Shown one piece after another: positions 37,642 through 46,835 of a stretch of DNA of 56,619 nt (positions within the stretch are counted from its first letter, which is position 1; every line of letters starts with the position of its first letter). The position numbers and the translations under genes are program-made. The stretch comes from Oscillospiraceae bacterium (lineage in GTDB: Bacteria; Bacillota; Clostridia; Oscillospirales; Ruminococcaceae). Where the stretch lies: NCBI GenBank assembly GCA_022768545.1, contig JALELV010000047.1:1-56619 (forward strand), written 5' to 3'. The notes beneath the pieces were generated by a model, which saw only the letters and a list, made by a program, of their open reading frames with translations, made no database searches and was not told the DNA's origin.

Positions 37642-39099
37642 TTACATAGAGAGCAGCTCGATGCCCTTGCGGATGCGGGCCAGGGAATCCTCCTTGCCCA
37701 GGATGGCGCAGATCTCCACTCCGCCGCCGGGGGTGAACTGTTTTCCGCTTACCGCCACGCGCACCGGCCACAGCAGCCAGCCGTTTTTGACACCCAGCTT
37801 CTCGATGAGGGAGAACAGGGCGTCGTGGATACCCTGCTCGGAGAAATCGTCCAGAGCTTCCAGCACGGGCAGCACGGCCTTCAGAGCCTCCAGAGAGGTC
37901 TCCTCGTTGGTCTTCATTTTCTTGTGGGTGTACAGGGCGGTGTCGTATTCCGGCAGGGCGTCAATGAAATCCACCTGCTCCGGAATGTCGCTGAGCACCT
38001 CGGTGCGGGCCTGCAGCACCCGGGCAATCAGCATGGTGTCCACATCCTCCCGCGTTACGCTCCGACGGATCCAGGGCAGGGCCTTCTCGTGAAACTCCTC
38101 CAGAGAGAGGCGGCGGATATACTCGCCGTTGATGTAATTGAGCTTCTGCACATCGAAGATGGCGGGGGATTTGGAGATGCCGGAGATGTCAAACTCCTTC
38201 TTGAGCTCCTCCAGAGTGTAGATCTCCTGGTCTCCCTTGGGGCTCCAGCCCAGCAGGGCGATATAGTTGAGCACCGCGTCCTTCAGGTAGCCCTTGGCGA
38301 TGAGATCCTCGTAGGAGGCGTCTCCGTTGCGTTTGGAGAGCTTGTGGGTGGAATCCTTCATGACAGGTGGGCAGTGGATGTACTTGGGGATCTCCCAGCC
38401 GAAGGCCTCATAGAGGAGGTTGTACTTCGGGGCGCTGGAGAGGTATTCATTGCCGCGTACCACATGGGTGATGCCCATGGTGTGGTCGTCCACTACGTTG
38501 GCAAAGTTGTAGGTGGGCATTCCGTCGGTCTTGATGAGGATCTGATCCTCCAGCGTGGAGTTCTCCACCACGATGTTGCCGAAAATTTCGTCGTGGAAGG
38601 TGGTGGTGCCGGTCTCGGGCATCTTCTGCCGGATGACATAGGGCACGCCGGCGGCGATCTTCTCCGCCACTTCCTCCTTGGAGAGATTGCGGCAGTGGCC
38701 GTCGTATTTTGGGGCCATGCCGGATGCTTTCTGCAGCACGCGCACCTCTTCCAGGCGGTCTTTGTCGCAGAAGCAGTAGTAGGCGTGCCCGCTCTCCACC
38801 AGCTTTTCGGCGTATTCCTTGAACATGCCCATGCGCTCGCTCTGCACATAGGGGCCCACGGGGCCGCCGATATCCGGGCCCTCGTCCCAGATAAGGCCGG
38901 TCTCTTTCAGAGTGTTGTAGATAATATCCACGGCGCCCTCCACATAGCGCTCCTGGTCGGTGTCCTCAATGCGGAGCAAAAACTTGCCCCCCTGGGACTT
39001 GGCGATCAAAAACGCGTACAGGGCGGTGCGGAGGTTGCCCACGTGCATATAACCGGTGGGGCTGGGTGCAAACCGGGTGCGTACCCCTTCTAATACCAT
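37642..39099 (-). CDS. gltX: Glutamyl-tRNA synthetase
   Basis: 485 residues, class I. HIGH-type motif [22 protein letters not shown], the KLSKR motif HKLSKRNGD and a C-terminal helical anticodon-binding region. The discriminating type (one or both of Glu and Gln tRNAs) cannot be decided here. GAGGATGTCGAT precedes the ATG. It ends the reverse-strand block; spoIIE starts divergently. Confidence 0.95.
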   Translation of the reverse strand: MVLEGVRTRFAPSPTGYMHVGNLRTALYAFLIAKSQGGKFLLRIEDTDQERYVEGAVDIIYNTLKETGLIWDEGPDIGGPVGPYVQSERMGMFKEYAEKLVESGHAYYCFCDKDRLEEVRVLQKASGMAPKYDGHCRNLSKEEVAEKIAAGVPYVIRQKMPETGTTTFHDEIFGNIVVENSTLEDQILIKTDGMPTYNFANVVDDHTMGITHVVRGNEYLSSAPKYNLLYEAFGWEIPKYIHCPPVMKDSTHKLSKRNGDASYEDLIAKGYLKDAVLNYIALLGWSPKGDQEIYTLEELKKEFDISGISKSPAIFDVQKLNYINGEYIRRLSLEEFHEKALPWIRRSVTREDVDTMLIARVLQARTEVLSDIPEQVDFIDALPEYDTALYTHKKMKTNEETSLEALKAVLPVLEALDDFSEQGIHDALFSLIEKLGVKNGWLLWPVRVAVSGKQFTPGGGVEICAILGKEDSLARIRKGIELLSM

Positions 39100-39250
39100 A
39101 TCGACATCCTCATTTCTGTGAGATTATTGTTTGTCTGCGTACATTTTATAATACCGCCCGGGCGGGGAGATTGTCAAGGTTTACCGGGGCGAAAACCACA
39201 TTTTGAATTAAAACGGGGCGGAGAAAAAGGCCCTCACCCAGGCCTTTTCC

Positions 39251-39284
39251 TTCGACAGGTTTTTCGGAAAATATTTCCTATAAT
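39251..39284 (+). promoter_or_regulatory. Spo0A-type box and -10 element upstream of spoIIE
   Basis: TTCGACA (39251-39257) is an exact match to the core Spo0A box. TATAAT (39279-39284) is a full -10, but no -35 lies at the normal distance; the box partly covers that place (39256-39261). This is the arrangement of a Spo0A-activated sigma-A promoter, as known for spoIIE in B. subtilis. Confidence 0.65.
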
Positions 39285-39348
39285 AAAACAAAAAAGGTTT
39301 TCTTCGGGCCCGGTTCCGGGAAAGCCGACAGACAGGGAGATAAGGACA

Positions 39349-41679
39349 ATGAAAACAAAGGCGGCGCCGGCGGAAAACTGGCGGCAAAAAACGGCGGAGC
39401 TTGTAAAAGGACAAGCCAAGGTATGGGAAAATATCGGCATCGGGCTGCTCTCCTTTTTAATGTCCAATGCCTATATCATGGGGGACATGGCGCCTTTTGG
39501 GGTGTCGCTGGCCGCCGCGGCCCGGCGGGACCTTGCCATGGCGGCGGGGGCAGGGGCCATGGCGGGGTACCTGTTTTCCTTCCAGCCCGCCTCCAACAGC
39601 CGGTATATCGTGAGCCTCCTGCTGTTGATGGCGTTCAAATGGGTGTTTGGCGGGGGCAGGCTGCAGAAATACAGGGCATTTACCGTCCCGGCGGCGGCCT
39701 TTGCGGCGCTGCTTGCCCCGGCGCTGCTTCTGCAGTCCATCTGGGGCATAACCGCCTACGACCTCATCATGGCGCTGTCGGAGGCGGTGCTCTGCGGAGG
39801 CGCTTCGTTCTTTTTTATGCGCACGGCTTCGGTCGTCATGCGGGGAGAGCCCATGTCGGCGCTTTCCACGGCGGATCTCTCCTGCGCTATCATCACCTTT
39901 GCCCTGACGGTGGTGGCGCTGGGCTCCTTTACCGTGGGGGATGTCTCCGTGGGACGGGCTGTTGCGGTGATGATGGTGCTGCTGGCGGCCCGGTACGGGA
40001 AAGAGGGCGGCGGCGCCATCGCGGGGGTCACCGCCGGGGTGGCCATGGGGATGCTGGGCGGTGACATTGCCTTTTTGACAGAATCCTATGGCCTGGGCGG
40101 GCTGCTGGCGGGGATGTTCTCCGTCTTTGGCTCCTTTGGCTGTGCGGTGGCCTTTGTGCTGGTAAACGGCCTTTCGGCCCTGGTGCTGGGGACGGAATAC
40201 CAGGCCTACGCTGTGTTGTATGAGGTGCTCATCGGGTCGGTGGCCTTTATGCTGCTCCCCGGGCGACTGCTGGGCAGGATCCGTTTTTTTTCCCAGGCAA
40301 AGCCGGAGAGCACTGCCCCGGCGGTCCGGGGCCTTCTGCTGCGCAGGCTTTCCTTTGCATCCCGGGCGCTGGAGGATATCTCCGAGGCCACGGCGGAGGT
40401 ATCCCGCAGGCTTTCCGAAGCGGGCGGAGGGAGCGTGGAAGAGGTCTATGCCGCCGCGGTGGAGGAGACCTGCCGAAAATGCCCCCGCCGGGCCCTGTGC
40501 TGGGAGCGGGATTACAGCGGCAGCATGGACGCTTTAAACCGCCTGACCGGGTCTCTGCGGGAGAAAGGGGAGGCAAAGTCGGAGGAGCTGACCGGCGCCC
40601 TGAAGGAGCGCTGCCGGAGGGCGGAGGAGCTTGTCGGAGCGGTCAACCGGAGATATCGGGACTATGAAAGCCGCCGGGAGCTCCGGCGCAGGACGGCGGG
40701 GGTGCGGGGCGTGGTGACAGACCAGTTTAAAGGCCTGGCCATGCTGCTTGCGGATCTGTCTGCCGAAATGGGGGAGATCTCGGAGCCCGACGGCCGCAGC
40801 GGCTTAAAGATCCGGAAGTTTTTTACCGAAGGCGGGGCGGAGCCCGAGGCGGTGAGCTGCTACGAGGACAGAGAGGGGCGGTTGACCGCGGAGGTGATCC
40901 TCCCCGATTATAAGCTGCCCCGGGTGGATGAAGCCGCCGCCGCGGTGGAGCTTTCGGAGATCTGCGGGGAAGAGTTTGGCCTTCCCTCCGTCACACAGAC
41001 AGAGGGAAAGGCGCGCCTGATGTTCGCGCCAAAGCCCCGGTACGGCCTTGCGTTTGGGGCAAAACAGCTTACCCGCGGCGGGGCGAGGGTGTGCGGGGAT
41101 GATTTTGAGCTGGTGCGGGACGGCCGCGGCCGCGCCCATATCATTCTAAGCGACGGTATGGGAAGCGGAGGCCGGGCCGCAGTGGACGCCGTGATGACCA
41201 CCGGGCTGCTGAAAAGGATGCTGCAGGCGGGGTTTCGGTTCGACGCAGCCCTGCGCCTGCTCAACTCCGCGCTGCTGGTCAAGTCGGAGGAGGAATCCCT
41301 CTCAACGGTGGATATCGTCTCTTTTGACCTGTATACCGGGCAGATAGAATTCCTCAAGGCGGGGGCCGCCCCATCCTACGTGCTGCGGGGGCATGGGGTG
41401 GCCCGGGTGGAGGCGGCCTCCCTGCCCGCCGGCATCCTCCCGGAGGTGTCTTTTGAAAAGAATACCATAAACCTCCGGGAGGGAGACACGGTGATCATGG
41501 TCTCAGACGGGGCGGTATCTGCGGGGGACGGCTGGCTGACCGAGATGCTGAAAAGCTCCGCGGCGCTCCCGGTGCAGGAGCTCGCCGACGAGATCGCCGC
41601 CGCCGCGAAGCTCCGGGCCCAGGGGCTGCAGGATGACGATATCACCGTGCTGGCCTGCCGCCTGCAGGACGGCGCATGA
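39349..41679 (+). CDS. spoIIE: Stage II sporulation protein E
   Basis: Membrane-bound PP2C-type phosphatase that dephosphorylates SpoIIAA and so activates sigma-F in the forespore; it also acts at the polar septum. 776 residues: about ten membrane segments in the first 310, a coiled linker region with Cys pairs (CRKCPRRALCW), and a C-terminal phosphatase with Asp602 in LSDGMGSG and Asp720 in MVSDGAV. ATG at 39349 follows GGGAGATAAGGAC. It shows the organism is, or derives from, a spore former. Confidence 0.95.
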   Translation: MKTKAAPAENWRQKTAELVKGQAKVWENIGIGLLSFLMSNAYIMGDMAPFGVSLAAAARRDLAMAAGAGAMAGYLFSFQPASNSRYIVSLLLLMAFKWVFGGGRLQKYRAFTVPAAAFAALLAPALLLQSIWGITAYDLIMALSEAVLCGGASFFFMRTASVVMRGEPMSALSTADLSCAIITFALTVVALGSFTVGDVSVGRAVAVMMVLLAARYGKEGGGAIAGVTAGVAMGMLGGDIAFLTESYGLGGLLAGMFSVFGSFGCAVAFVLVNGLSALVLGTEYQAYAVLYEVLIGSVAFMLLPGRLLGRIRFFSQAKPESTAPAVRGLLLRRLSFASRALEDISEATAEVSRRLSEAGGGSVEEVYAAAVEETCRKCPRRALCWERDYSGSMDALNRLTGSLREKGEAKSEELTGALKERCRRAEELVGAVNRRYRDYESRRELRRRTAGVRGVVTDQFKGLAMLLADLSAEMGEISEPDGRSGLKIRKFFTEGGAEPEAVSCYEDREGRLTAEVILPDYKLPRVDEAAAAVELSEICGEEFGLPSVTQTEGKARLMFAPKPRYGLAFGAKQLTRGGARVCGDDFELVRDGRGRAHIILSDGMGSGGRAAVDAVMTTGLLKRMLQAGFRFDAALRLLNSALLVKSEEESLSTVDIVSFDLYTGQIEFLKAGAAPSYVLRGHGVARVEAASLPAGILPEVSFEKNTINLREGDTVIMVSDGAVSAGDGWLTEMLKSSAALPVQELADEIAAAAKLRAQGLQDDDITVLACRLQDGA

Positions 41680-41684
41680 CCGGC

Positions 41685-41718
41685 AAAAAAGGGCGGGAAG
41701 CAGCTGCTTCCCGCCCTT
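41685..41718. terminator. Hairpin terminator, best suited to the reverse strand
   Basis: A perfect 15-bp palindromic stem (AAGGGCGGGAAGCAG and its complement) with an A run at 41685-41690, i.e. a T run on the reverse strand, following the gene at 41800-42492. It also ends spoIIE, but without a T run on that side. Confidence 0.65.
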
Positions 41719-41799
41719 CCGGCGCTTGAAAAGGGATATGCCCCGCCTTTCGGATCCCCACCCACGGGGAGGGGCAGAAGCGCCCCGGAAAGGGAGCCC

Positions 41800-42492
41800 T
41801 TACAGCTCCACCAGCATCAGAGCCCGCAGGGTGGGGGTATAGGTGGGGGCTTTATCGTCGTCATAATTGCAGCGCATGCTGTGGCAGAAGATGGGGACAA
41901 ACTCCCCCACCGGGCAGAAGGAGCGCTCCACCGGGGAGACTCCGCCGGTGGGGGACACCCAAAACACAGGGGTGTCCTCCCCAAGATAGGGGGTGAGGTC
42001 CGCCGCGTCCAGGTGTTCCGCCGCCAAACGGTAGTAGTCGTCCCGGGCAATGGGAGCGAGCTCCGGAAGCTTTTCCCAGGGAAGGTTCCCCAGCCGGCGG
42101 TAGACCAGGGAGAATTCCTCCTCGTAAAAGGGGTGGGAAGGCTTTTGGTAGCCTTTTTCGGCCTTTTTCCCCCGGTCCAGCCGGAGAACGCCGTCCGCCC
42201 AGGAGAGGGAGAAAAAGGTTTGAGAGGTTTCTTTTTCCACAAGAAGGCGGCTGTCAAGGGCACGAAGCCCGCCGCGGTAGTCGAGCTCCAGACAAAAGCT
42301 TTCGCAGGAAAGCCGGGCCGGCCGCACCGCCTCTTCGATGGCGGCGACCGTATCCGGGGCAAAACAGCCCTTTCCGCCGGTTTCCAGCTCAAGATCCGCC
42401 TCCGAGGAAAAGGCGGCGCAGACCATCCAAATGCAAATTCCGGACACTGCGGCAAAGAACAACACCGTGACAGCGATACCACGCCTGTTCAT
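41800..42492 (-). CDS. Membrane-anchored hypothetical protein
   Basis: 230 residues. One N-terminal membrane segment (about 5-27, VTVLFFAAVSGICIWMVCAAF) then a soluble acidic domain with Trp, Tyr and Pro-rich stretches (WVSPTGGVSPVERSFCP, CHSMRCNYDDDKAPTYTPT). I do not recognise it. Start at 42492 follows GAGGAGGGAC and is chosen over a longer frame with no ribosome site. Confidence 0.65.
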   Translation of the reverse strand: MNRRGIAVTVLFFAAVSGICIWMVCAAFSSEADLELETGGKGCFAPDTVAAIEEAVRPARLSCESFCLELDYRGGLRALDSRLLVEKETSQTFFSLSWADGVLRLDRGKKAEKGYQKPSHPFYEEEFSLVYRRLGNLPWEKLPELAPIARDDYYRLAAEHLDAADLTPYLGEDTPVFWVSPTGGVSPVERSFCPVGEFVPIFCHSMRCNYDDDKAPTYTPTLRALMLVEL

Positions 42493-42598
42493 TTTTGTCC
42501 CTCCTCTGCCCCCGAAACCGAGGCCCTTTTCTTTCAGTATACCGTTTTTGGGAGGAATTGGAAAGGGGAAGGAGAAAAATACAGGTGTACCGGGGGGG

Positions 42599-43441
42599 CT
42601 ATTCCCCGCGGTCCAGCGCGCCGGGGCAGGTGCGGGCGTAGTGGAACAGATACTGCTGGGCAAGGCCCGCTTCGGGGAGGATCCATTCCGGGAGCCCCTG
42701 GGGGAAAAACTGCTGCATCACCCGGCGGATCCAGACGTCGGTGGGGCAGCATTCCACCCGCCCCAGGCCATAGAGCAGGGCACAGTCCGCCACCTTTTGC
42801 CCCACGCCGGAGATGCGCATCAGCTCCTCCCGGGCCTCCTCTATGGGAAGTAAGGCGGCAGCCCGCAGGCTCACCTCGCCGGAAGAAACTTTCCGGGCGG
42901 CGTCCAGAATGTATTTGGCCCGGAAACCGCTGCGCAGGGGGGCGAGGTCATCGGCACAGAGCCCGGCCAGCTGCTCCGGAGAGGGGAAGCTGTTCCAGCC
43001 CGGGGCGATGGGGCTGCCGAAAGAAAGGCAGAGCCGCTCCACAATGCCGGTGATGCGGGGGATATTGTTGTTCTGGCTGATGATGAAGGTACACAGGGCT
43101 TCCCAGGGGGGCTGCCGGAGCACGCGCAGCCCCGGGGAATATTCCACCGCCCGGGCCAGCACAGGGTGGGCCGCAAGCCGGGCTTTGAGCTTCCCGTAAT
43201 CCCGGGAAAGGTCAAAGTAAGGCACCCAGAACTCCTCCCACACCGGAAGGGGAACACCGGTGACCCGAAAGCGGTGCCCCTCCTGTGCAATGCGGCAGAC
43301 AAGGCCGCCGGCCGCCCCCTCCCACACGCCGGATGCGGCGCGCCTCCAGCGGAAGCACTGCCCGCACTGCAATGTCTGCTCCAAAGAGAAATCCTCCTGG
43401 GTAAAACAGATCTCCTCCGCCCCTGTTTTCAGGTATTTCAT
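42599..43441 (-). CDS. 8-oxoguanine DNA glycosylase/AP lyase
   Basis: 280 residues of the OGG1 type, which cuts out 8-oxoguanine from DNA. The hairpin-helix-hairpin region SGVGQKVADCALLYG carries the Lys nucleophile, and the following PTDVWI carries the catalytic Asp. The N-terminal part FSLEQTLQCGQCFRWRR is the family start. The ATG at 43441 is favoured over one 42 bases upstream, which lacks a ribosome site. Confidence 0.9.
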   Translation of the reverse strand: MKYLKTGAEEICFTQEDFSLEQTLQCGQCFRWRRAASGVWEGAAGGLVCRIAQEGHRFRVTGVPLPVWEEFWVPYFDLSRDYGKLKARLAAHPVLARAVEYSPGLRVLRQPPWEALCTFIISQNNNIPRITGIVERLCLSFGSPIAPGWNSFPSPEQLAGLCADDLAPLRSGFRAKYILDAARKVSSGEVSLRAAALLPIEEAREELMRISGVGQKVADCALLYGLGRVECCPTDVWIRRVMQQFFPQGLPEWILPEAGLAQQYLFHYARTCPGALDRGE

Positions 43442-43557
43442 GCGCCGTTCCCCCCTGTGTCCTTTCCGTTTTGCTTTTGCCATTATAACAGATTTGTGCT
43501 ATGATGGCCACAGAAAGATCGTCCTGCCCGGCCGGGCGGGGCATACAGGAGGTCAGC

Positions 43558-44241
43558 ATGAAAGAGACGATCTATACCATTCCCGTCAGCGAGGTATTCG
43601 AGCCGAAGGACGGCTGCCCCATCTGCCGCATGAGGGACGTTCTGGAGGCCCGGTGTGTGGAATACATCATGGGCGCTGCCATGATGGAGCCGGATATCCG
43701 GATAGAGACCAACAAGGCGGGGTTCTGCTCCCGTCATTTTGGGCAGATGCTGCACTGCAAAAACCGCCTCTCCCTGGCGCTGATGCTGGAGAGCCATCTG
43801 GATCATCTGCAGAAGGAGGTGCTGAAGCCCAAAAAACCCCTCCTGGGCCGCGACCGGCGCGGGACGGCGGCCAGGGACCTTGCCGGGAGCTGCTATGTCT
43901 GCGCGAAGATCGACTGGGCCATGGAGCGGATGCTGGAGACCACCCTGCGCCTTTGGGGAAAGGAGGAATCCTTCCGGACGCTCTACGGGGAGCAGCCGGT
44001 GATCTGTCTGGAGCATTACGCCCTGCTCACCGGGCTTTCGGAGCGCTACCTGGGCAAGCGGGCCGCGGAGTTTAACGACGTGACCTTAAAGCTCACCCGT
44101 CAGTACCTGGAGCCGCTGCAGAAGGATGTGAGCCACTTCTGCCGCATGTTCGACTACCGCAACAGCGGAGGGGACTGGGGAAACAGCCGGGACTCCATCG
44201 AGCGGGCGGTCTGGTATCTCACCTCCCGCAGGCCGGAATAG
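43558..44241 (+). CDS. DUF6062 family protein
   Basis: 227 residues with Cys motifs typical of this family: DGCPICRMRDVLEARCVEYIMG, NKAGFCSRHF and GSCYVCAKIDWAMERML. The Cys-X2-Cys pairs and His suggest metal binding. Role unknown; widespread in gut Clostridia. ATG at 43558 follows ACAGGAGGTCAGC. Confidence 0.8.
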   Translation: MKETIYTIPVSEVFEPKDGCPICRMRDVLEARCVEYIMGAAMMEPDIRIETNKAGFCSRHFGQMLHCKNRLSLALMLESHLDHLQKEVLKPKKPLLGRDRRGTAARDLAGSCYVCAKIDWAMERMLETTLRLWGKEESFRTLYGEQPVICLEHYALLTGLSERYLGKRAAEFNDVTLKLTRQYLEPLQKDVSHFCRMFDYRNSGGDWGNSRDSIERAVWYLTSRRPE

Positions 44242-44383
44242 TTGCCAAACAGTTTAAAATCCCCCGGCGGCCGGCGCTCATCCCGGCCGCCGAAAGTTTT
44301 TATATGTCGGGTCTTGGAAAGAGAAGCAGGCCGTCTGCGCCGCCTCGGCGGGCAGGCGTGAGACCTTGCGGGGAGGCAGAAGG

Positions 44384-44896
44384 ATGAACATAAAACTGGT
44401 AAAGCTCTCTCCCTTGTACGGACGCCAGCTCTTCGACATGATGGAGGAATGGCTGGCCGCGGAGCAGCATTTTTCACCCCACGCGATCCGGAAAAATGAC
44501 TACCGGGACTTTGAATATTATCTGGAGCACCTGGAGCGGAAGACAGAAAAGGATGGGCTCGTCCCCAACTCGGTATTCTTTGCACTGGATGCTGACCGCG
44601 ACATATTTGTAGGCGCGGTGGACATCCGGCACTATTTAAACGATGGGCTTTTGGTTACCGGCGGGCGTATCGGCGACGGCGTGCGGCCCGGCGAAAGGCG
44701 AAAGGGCTGCGCCACCGCCATGATCGCCCTGGCGCTGGAGGAGTGCCGCAAGCTCGGTATCCCAAGGGTGCTGATGACCTGTGACAAGGACAACATGGGC
44801 TCCGCAAAGTCCATCGTCAAGAACGGCGGCGTCCTCGAAAACGAAGTGATAAACGAAGAAGGCGTTCTCGAGCAGCGGTACTGGATCACGCTGTAA
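44384..44896 (+). CDS. GNAT family N-acetyltransferase
   Basis: 170 residues. VFFALDADRDIFVGAVDIRHYLNDGL and GVRPGERRKGCATAMIALALEECRKLG carry the acetyl-CoA binding strand and loop of the GNAT fold. ATG at 44384 follows GAGGCAGAAGG. Substrate unknown. A hairpin terminator follows 80 bases later. Confidence 0.85.
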   Translation: MNIKLVKLSPLYGRQLFDMMEEWLAAEQHFSPHAIRKNDYRDFEYYLEHLERKTEKDGLVPNSVFFALDADRDIFVGAVDIRHYLNDGLLVTGGRIGDGVRPGERRKGCATAMIALALEECRKLGIPRVLMTCDKDNMGSAKSIVKNGGVLENEVINEEGVLEQRYWITL

Positions 44897-44975
44897 ATTC
44901 TGCGGGAGCGGGCAAAAGCTTCTGAAAGGCGGCTTGGCTTCAAGCGGCCGTTTTATGCCAGCGGGGCAATTTGCA

Positions 44976-45010
44976 AAAACGTCCGATGTGACCACGTCGG
45001 GCGTTTTTTT
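44976..45010 (+). terminator. Terminator after the GNAT gene
   Basis: Stem AAAACGTCCGATGTG/CACGTCGGGCGTTTT with G-T pairs, ending in seven T's. Confidence 0.78.
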
Positions 45011-45196
45011 GCCGTTTTACGCGGCGGCGGCCGAAAAAGCTTCAGAGGAGAAAAACTTTTTGGAGAACATATGGGCAGAGTCTGTATATACATCCGCGGA
45101 GGTTTACAGACGGTATTTTGTCAAAGCCGGGCGGAGAGTGCCGAAAAAGCTTGAAATAAAAGGATTTGTAAAGGTTCTGAAAATTTTATTTCTGCT

Positions 45197-45294
45197 TTCC
45201 ACATACCTCTGTGGAAAAGTTGAAAACAGCTTTCCACAGGGGTATGGGAAACGCTGAAACGCATAAAATCAAAGGGTTTCCACACTTTCCACCG
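45197..45294. repeat. Cluster of DnaA-box-like TTTCCACA sites
   Basis: TTTCCACA occurs at 45197, 45232 and 45278, its complement TGTGGAAA at 45211-45218, and a near copy (TTTCCACC) at 45287. The first two face each other as a palindrome, and the stretch 45197-45247 also forms a longer inverted repeat. They resemble DnaA boxes (TTATCCACA) but are not exact. There is no dnaA, dnaN or other origin gene nearby, so this is more likely a regulatory or titration site, or chance. The surrounding 44897-45475 holds no gene I can support. Confidence 0.4.
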
Positions 45295-45475
45295 TGTTTT
45301 CAACAGCCAGTCACACCATGCGCGATTACAGCGGGTATATGCAGGCGGGAAAAGGGCGGTAAAGCGTATCTTTTTGCCCCGGGCATCGGCGGATTTTGTG
45401 AATATACGTGAATAAGCCGAACACACTACAGGGGAGAAATGTTTTCCAATGCTGTTTTAAAGGGAGGAGAAGCCT

Positions 45476-45742
45476 GTGATCCGGGGTGTAAACAAAAAAA
45501 TTATTGAGATCGTGGATATCCAAAACGACTACTTTGACAAGGCGATCCTGTTTGTGCGGGAGGAAAAAAAGGGGCAGGATACCGGGGAGATCAAAAAAAA
45601 GGCCGGGGAATATGTGGGCACCATTTCGCGGATGAAGATCCCGGTGCGGCGCCGCCCCTCCTGGGGGGAGCTGCTGCGCATGGGGACGGCGGGCGCTCTG
45701 GGCGCGGCGGCGGCCATGGTGGTTTCTCTGCTGGTGCGGTAA
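45476..45742 (+). CDS. Small tail-anchored hypothetical protein
   Basis: 88 residues with a GTG start after GGGAGGAGAAGCC. An N-terminal charged region (IRGVNKKIIEIVDIQNDYFDKAILFVREEKKG) and a C-terminal membrane segment (AGALGAAAAMVVSLLV, about residues 70-87). Unknown family. Confidence 0.62.
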   Translation: MIRGVNKKIIEIVDIQNDYFDKAILFVREEKKGQDTGEIKKKAGEYVGTISRMKIPVRRRPSWGELLRMGTAGALGAAAAMVVSLLVR

Positions 45743-45939
45743 AAAGATGGATTTTCCCGCCGGCTGATATTCCAAAATTCGACAAAATATGCTAAGATAA
45801 AAACATATATCCGCCTGTGCCCGGCGGCGGGTGCTTTTTGTGCGGCCGGGCGCGTTTTGGCGCAGATGAAAAAACAGGGCTTTTGCCGCGCGGCCGCCGG
45901 ACGGCGTCGCGGTTTCCGGCAAAGGGATGGAGGGGCAGC

Positions 45940-46743
45940 ATGGACGGTCAGAAGGAACGGGGCGGCGCGGGCCGCCGGGAGGCCAGGGAGGCCGACAGGA
46001 CGTCAGACCTGATTTTTGGGCGCAATGCCGTGCTGGAAGCGATCAAATCCGGGGCGGCTATCGATAAGATCTATGTGGCGCCGGGGGACGGAAAGGGCAG
46101 TATCGGCAAAATTATTGCTCTGGCCCGGGAAAAGGGGCTTCCGGTCAAGGACGTCTCTGCGCAGAAGCTCGACGCCATGACGGGGCATCAGTCCCACCAA
46201 GGGGTGGCGGCCACTATGGCGGCTGCCCGATACTGCGAAATGGAGGACATTTACCGCCGGGCGGAGGAAGCCGGAGAGCCGCTGTTTGTGGTTCTGGCTG
46301 ACGAAATTGAGGATCCGCACAACCTGGGGGCTCTCATCCGGACGGCGGAGTGCAGCGGCGCCCACGGCGTGATCATCCCCAAGCGCCGCAGCGCGGGGCT
46401 CTCGCCCACTGTGTTTAAAACCTCGGCGGGGGCTGCAAGCCATTTGCCGGTGGTGCGGGTGTCCAATCTCATTGCCGCCATGGAGGAGCTGAAAGAAAAG
46501 GGCGTTTGGCTCTACTGTGCCGATATGGACGGGGAGAGCTGGTGCCAGACGGATTATTCCGGCGGTGTGGGCCTGGTGGTGGGCTCCGAGGGGAACGGCG
46601 TGGGAAGGCTGATCCGTGAAAAATGTGATTTTATCATCTCCCTCCCCATGCGGGGGGAGATTACCTCCCTCAACGCCTCGGTGGCCGGCGGTATTTTGAT
46701 GTATGAGATCGCGCGGCAGAGACTAGGGCTGAGGGCAAAATAA
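45940..46743 (+). CDS. rlmB: 23S rRNA (guanosine-2'-O-)-methyltransferase RlmB type
   Basis: 267 residues of the SpoU/TrmH class with the trefoil-knot motifs NLGALIRTAECSGAHGVI, VVGSEGNGVGRL and SLPMRGEITSLNASVAGGI. The N-terminal substrate-binding region (FGRNAVLEAIKSG) is present. The target nucleotide by homology is a G in 23S rRNA. The ATG at 45940 follows GGAGGGGCAGC and begins about 120 bases inside a longer frame. Confidence 0.9.
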   Translation: MDGQKERGGAGRREAREADRTSDLIFGRNAVLEAIKSGAAIDKIYVAPGDGKGSIGKIIALAREKGLPVKDVSAQKLDAMTGHQSHQGVAATMAAARYCEMEDIYRRAEEAGEPLFVVLADEIEDPHNLGALIRTAECSGAHGVIIPKRRSAGLSPTVFKTSAGAASHLPVVRVSNLIAAMEELKEKGVWLYCADMDGESWCQTDYSGGVGLVVGSEGNGVGRLIREKCDFIISLPMRGEITSLNASVAGGILMYEIARQRLGLRAK

Positions 46744-46835
46744 ACGGGCGGAGGGCCGCGGTGTGCCGGAGGGCGCGCCCGAAAGAAAGAAAGGCTTTTC
46801 AGCCGGCAGACATCGTAAAAGGAGAGGTTTTGGCC

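Noticed and set aside
45197-45294. Chromosome origin (oriC)
   Set aside because: The boxes are non-consensus and no dnaA, dnaN, rpmH or AT-rich unwinding stretch is nearby.
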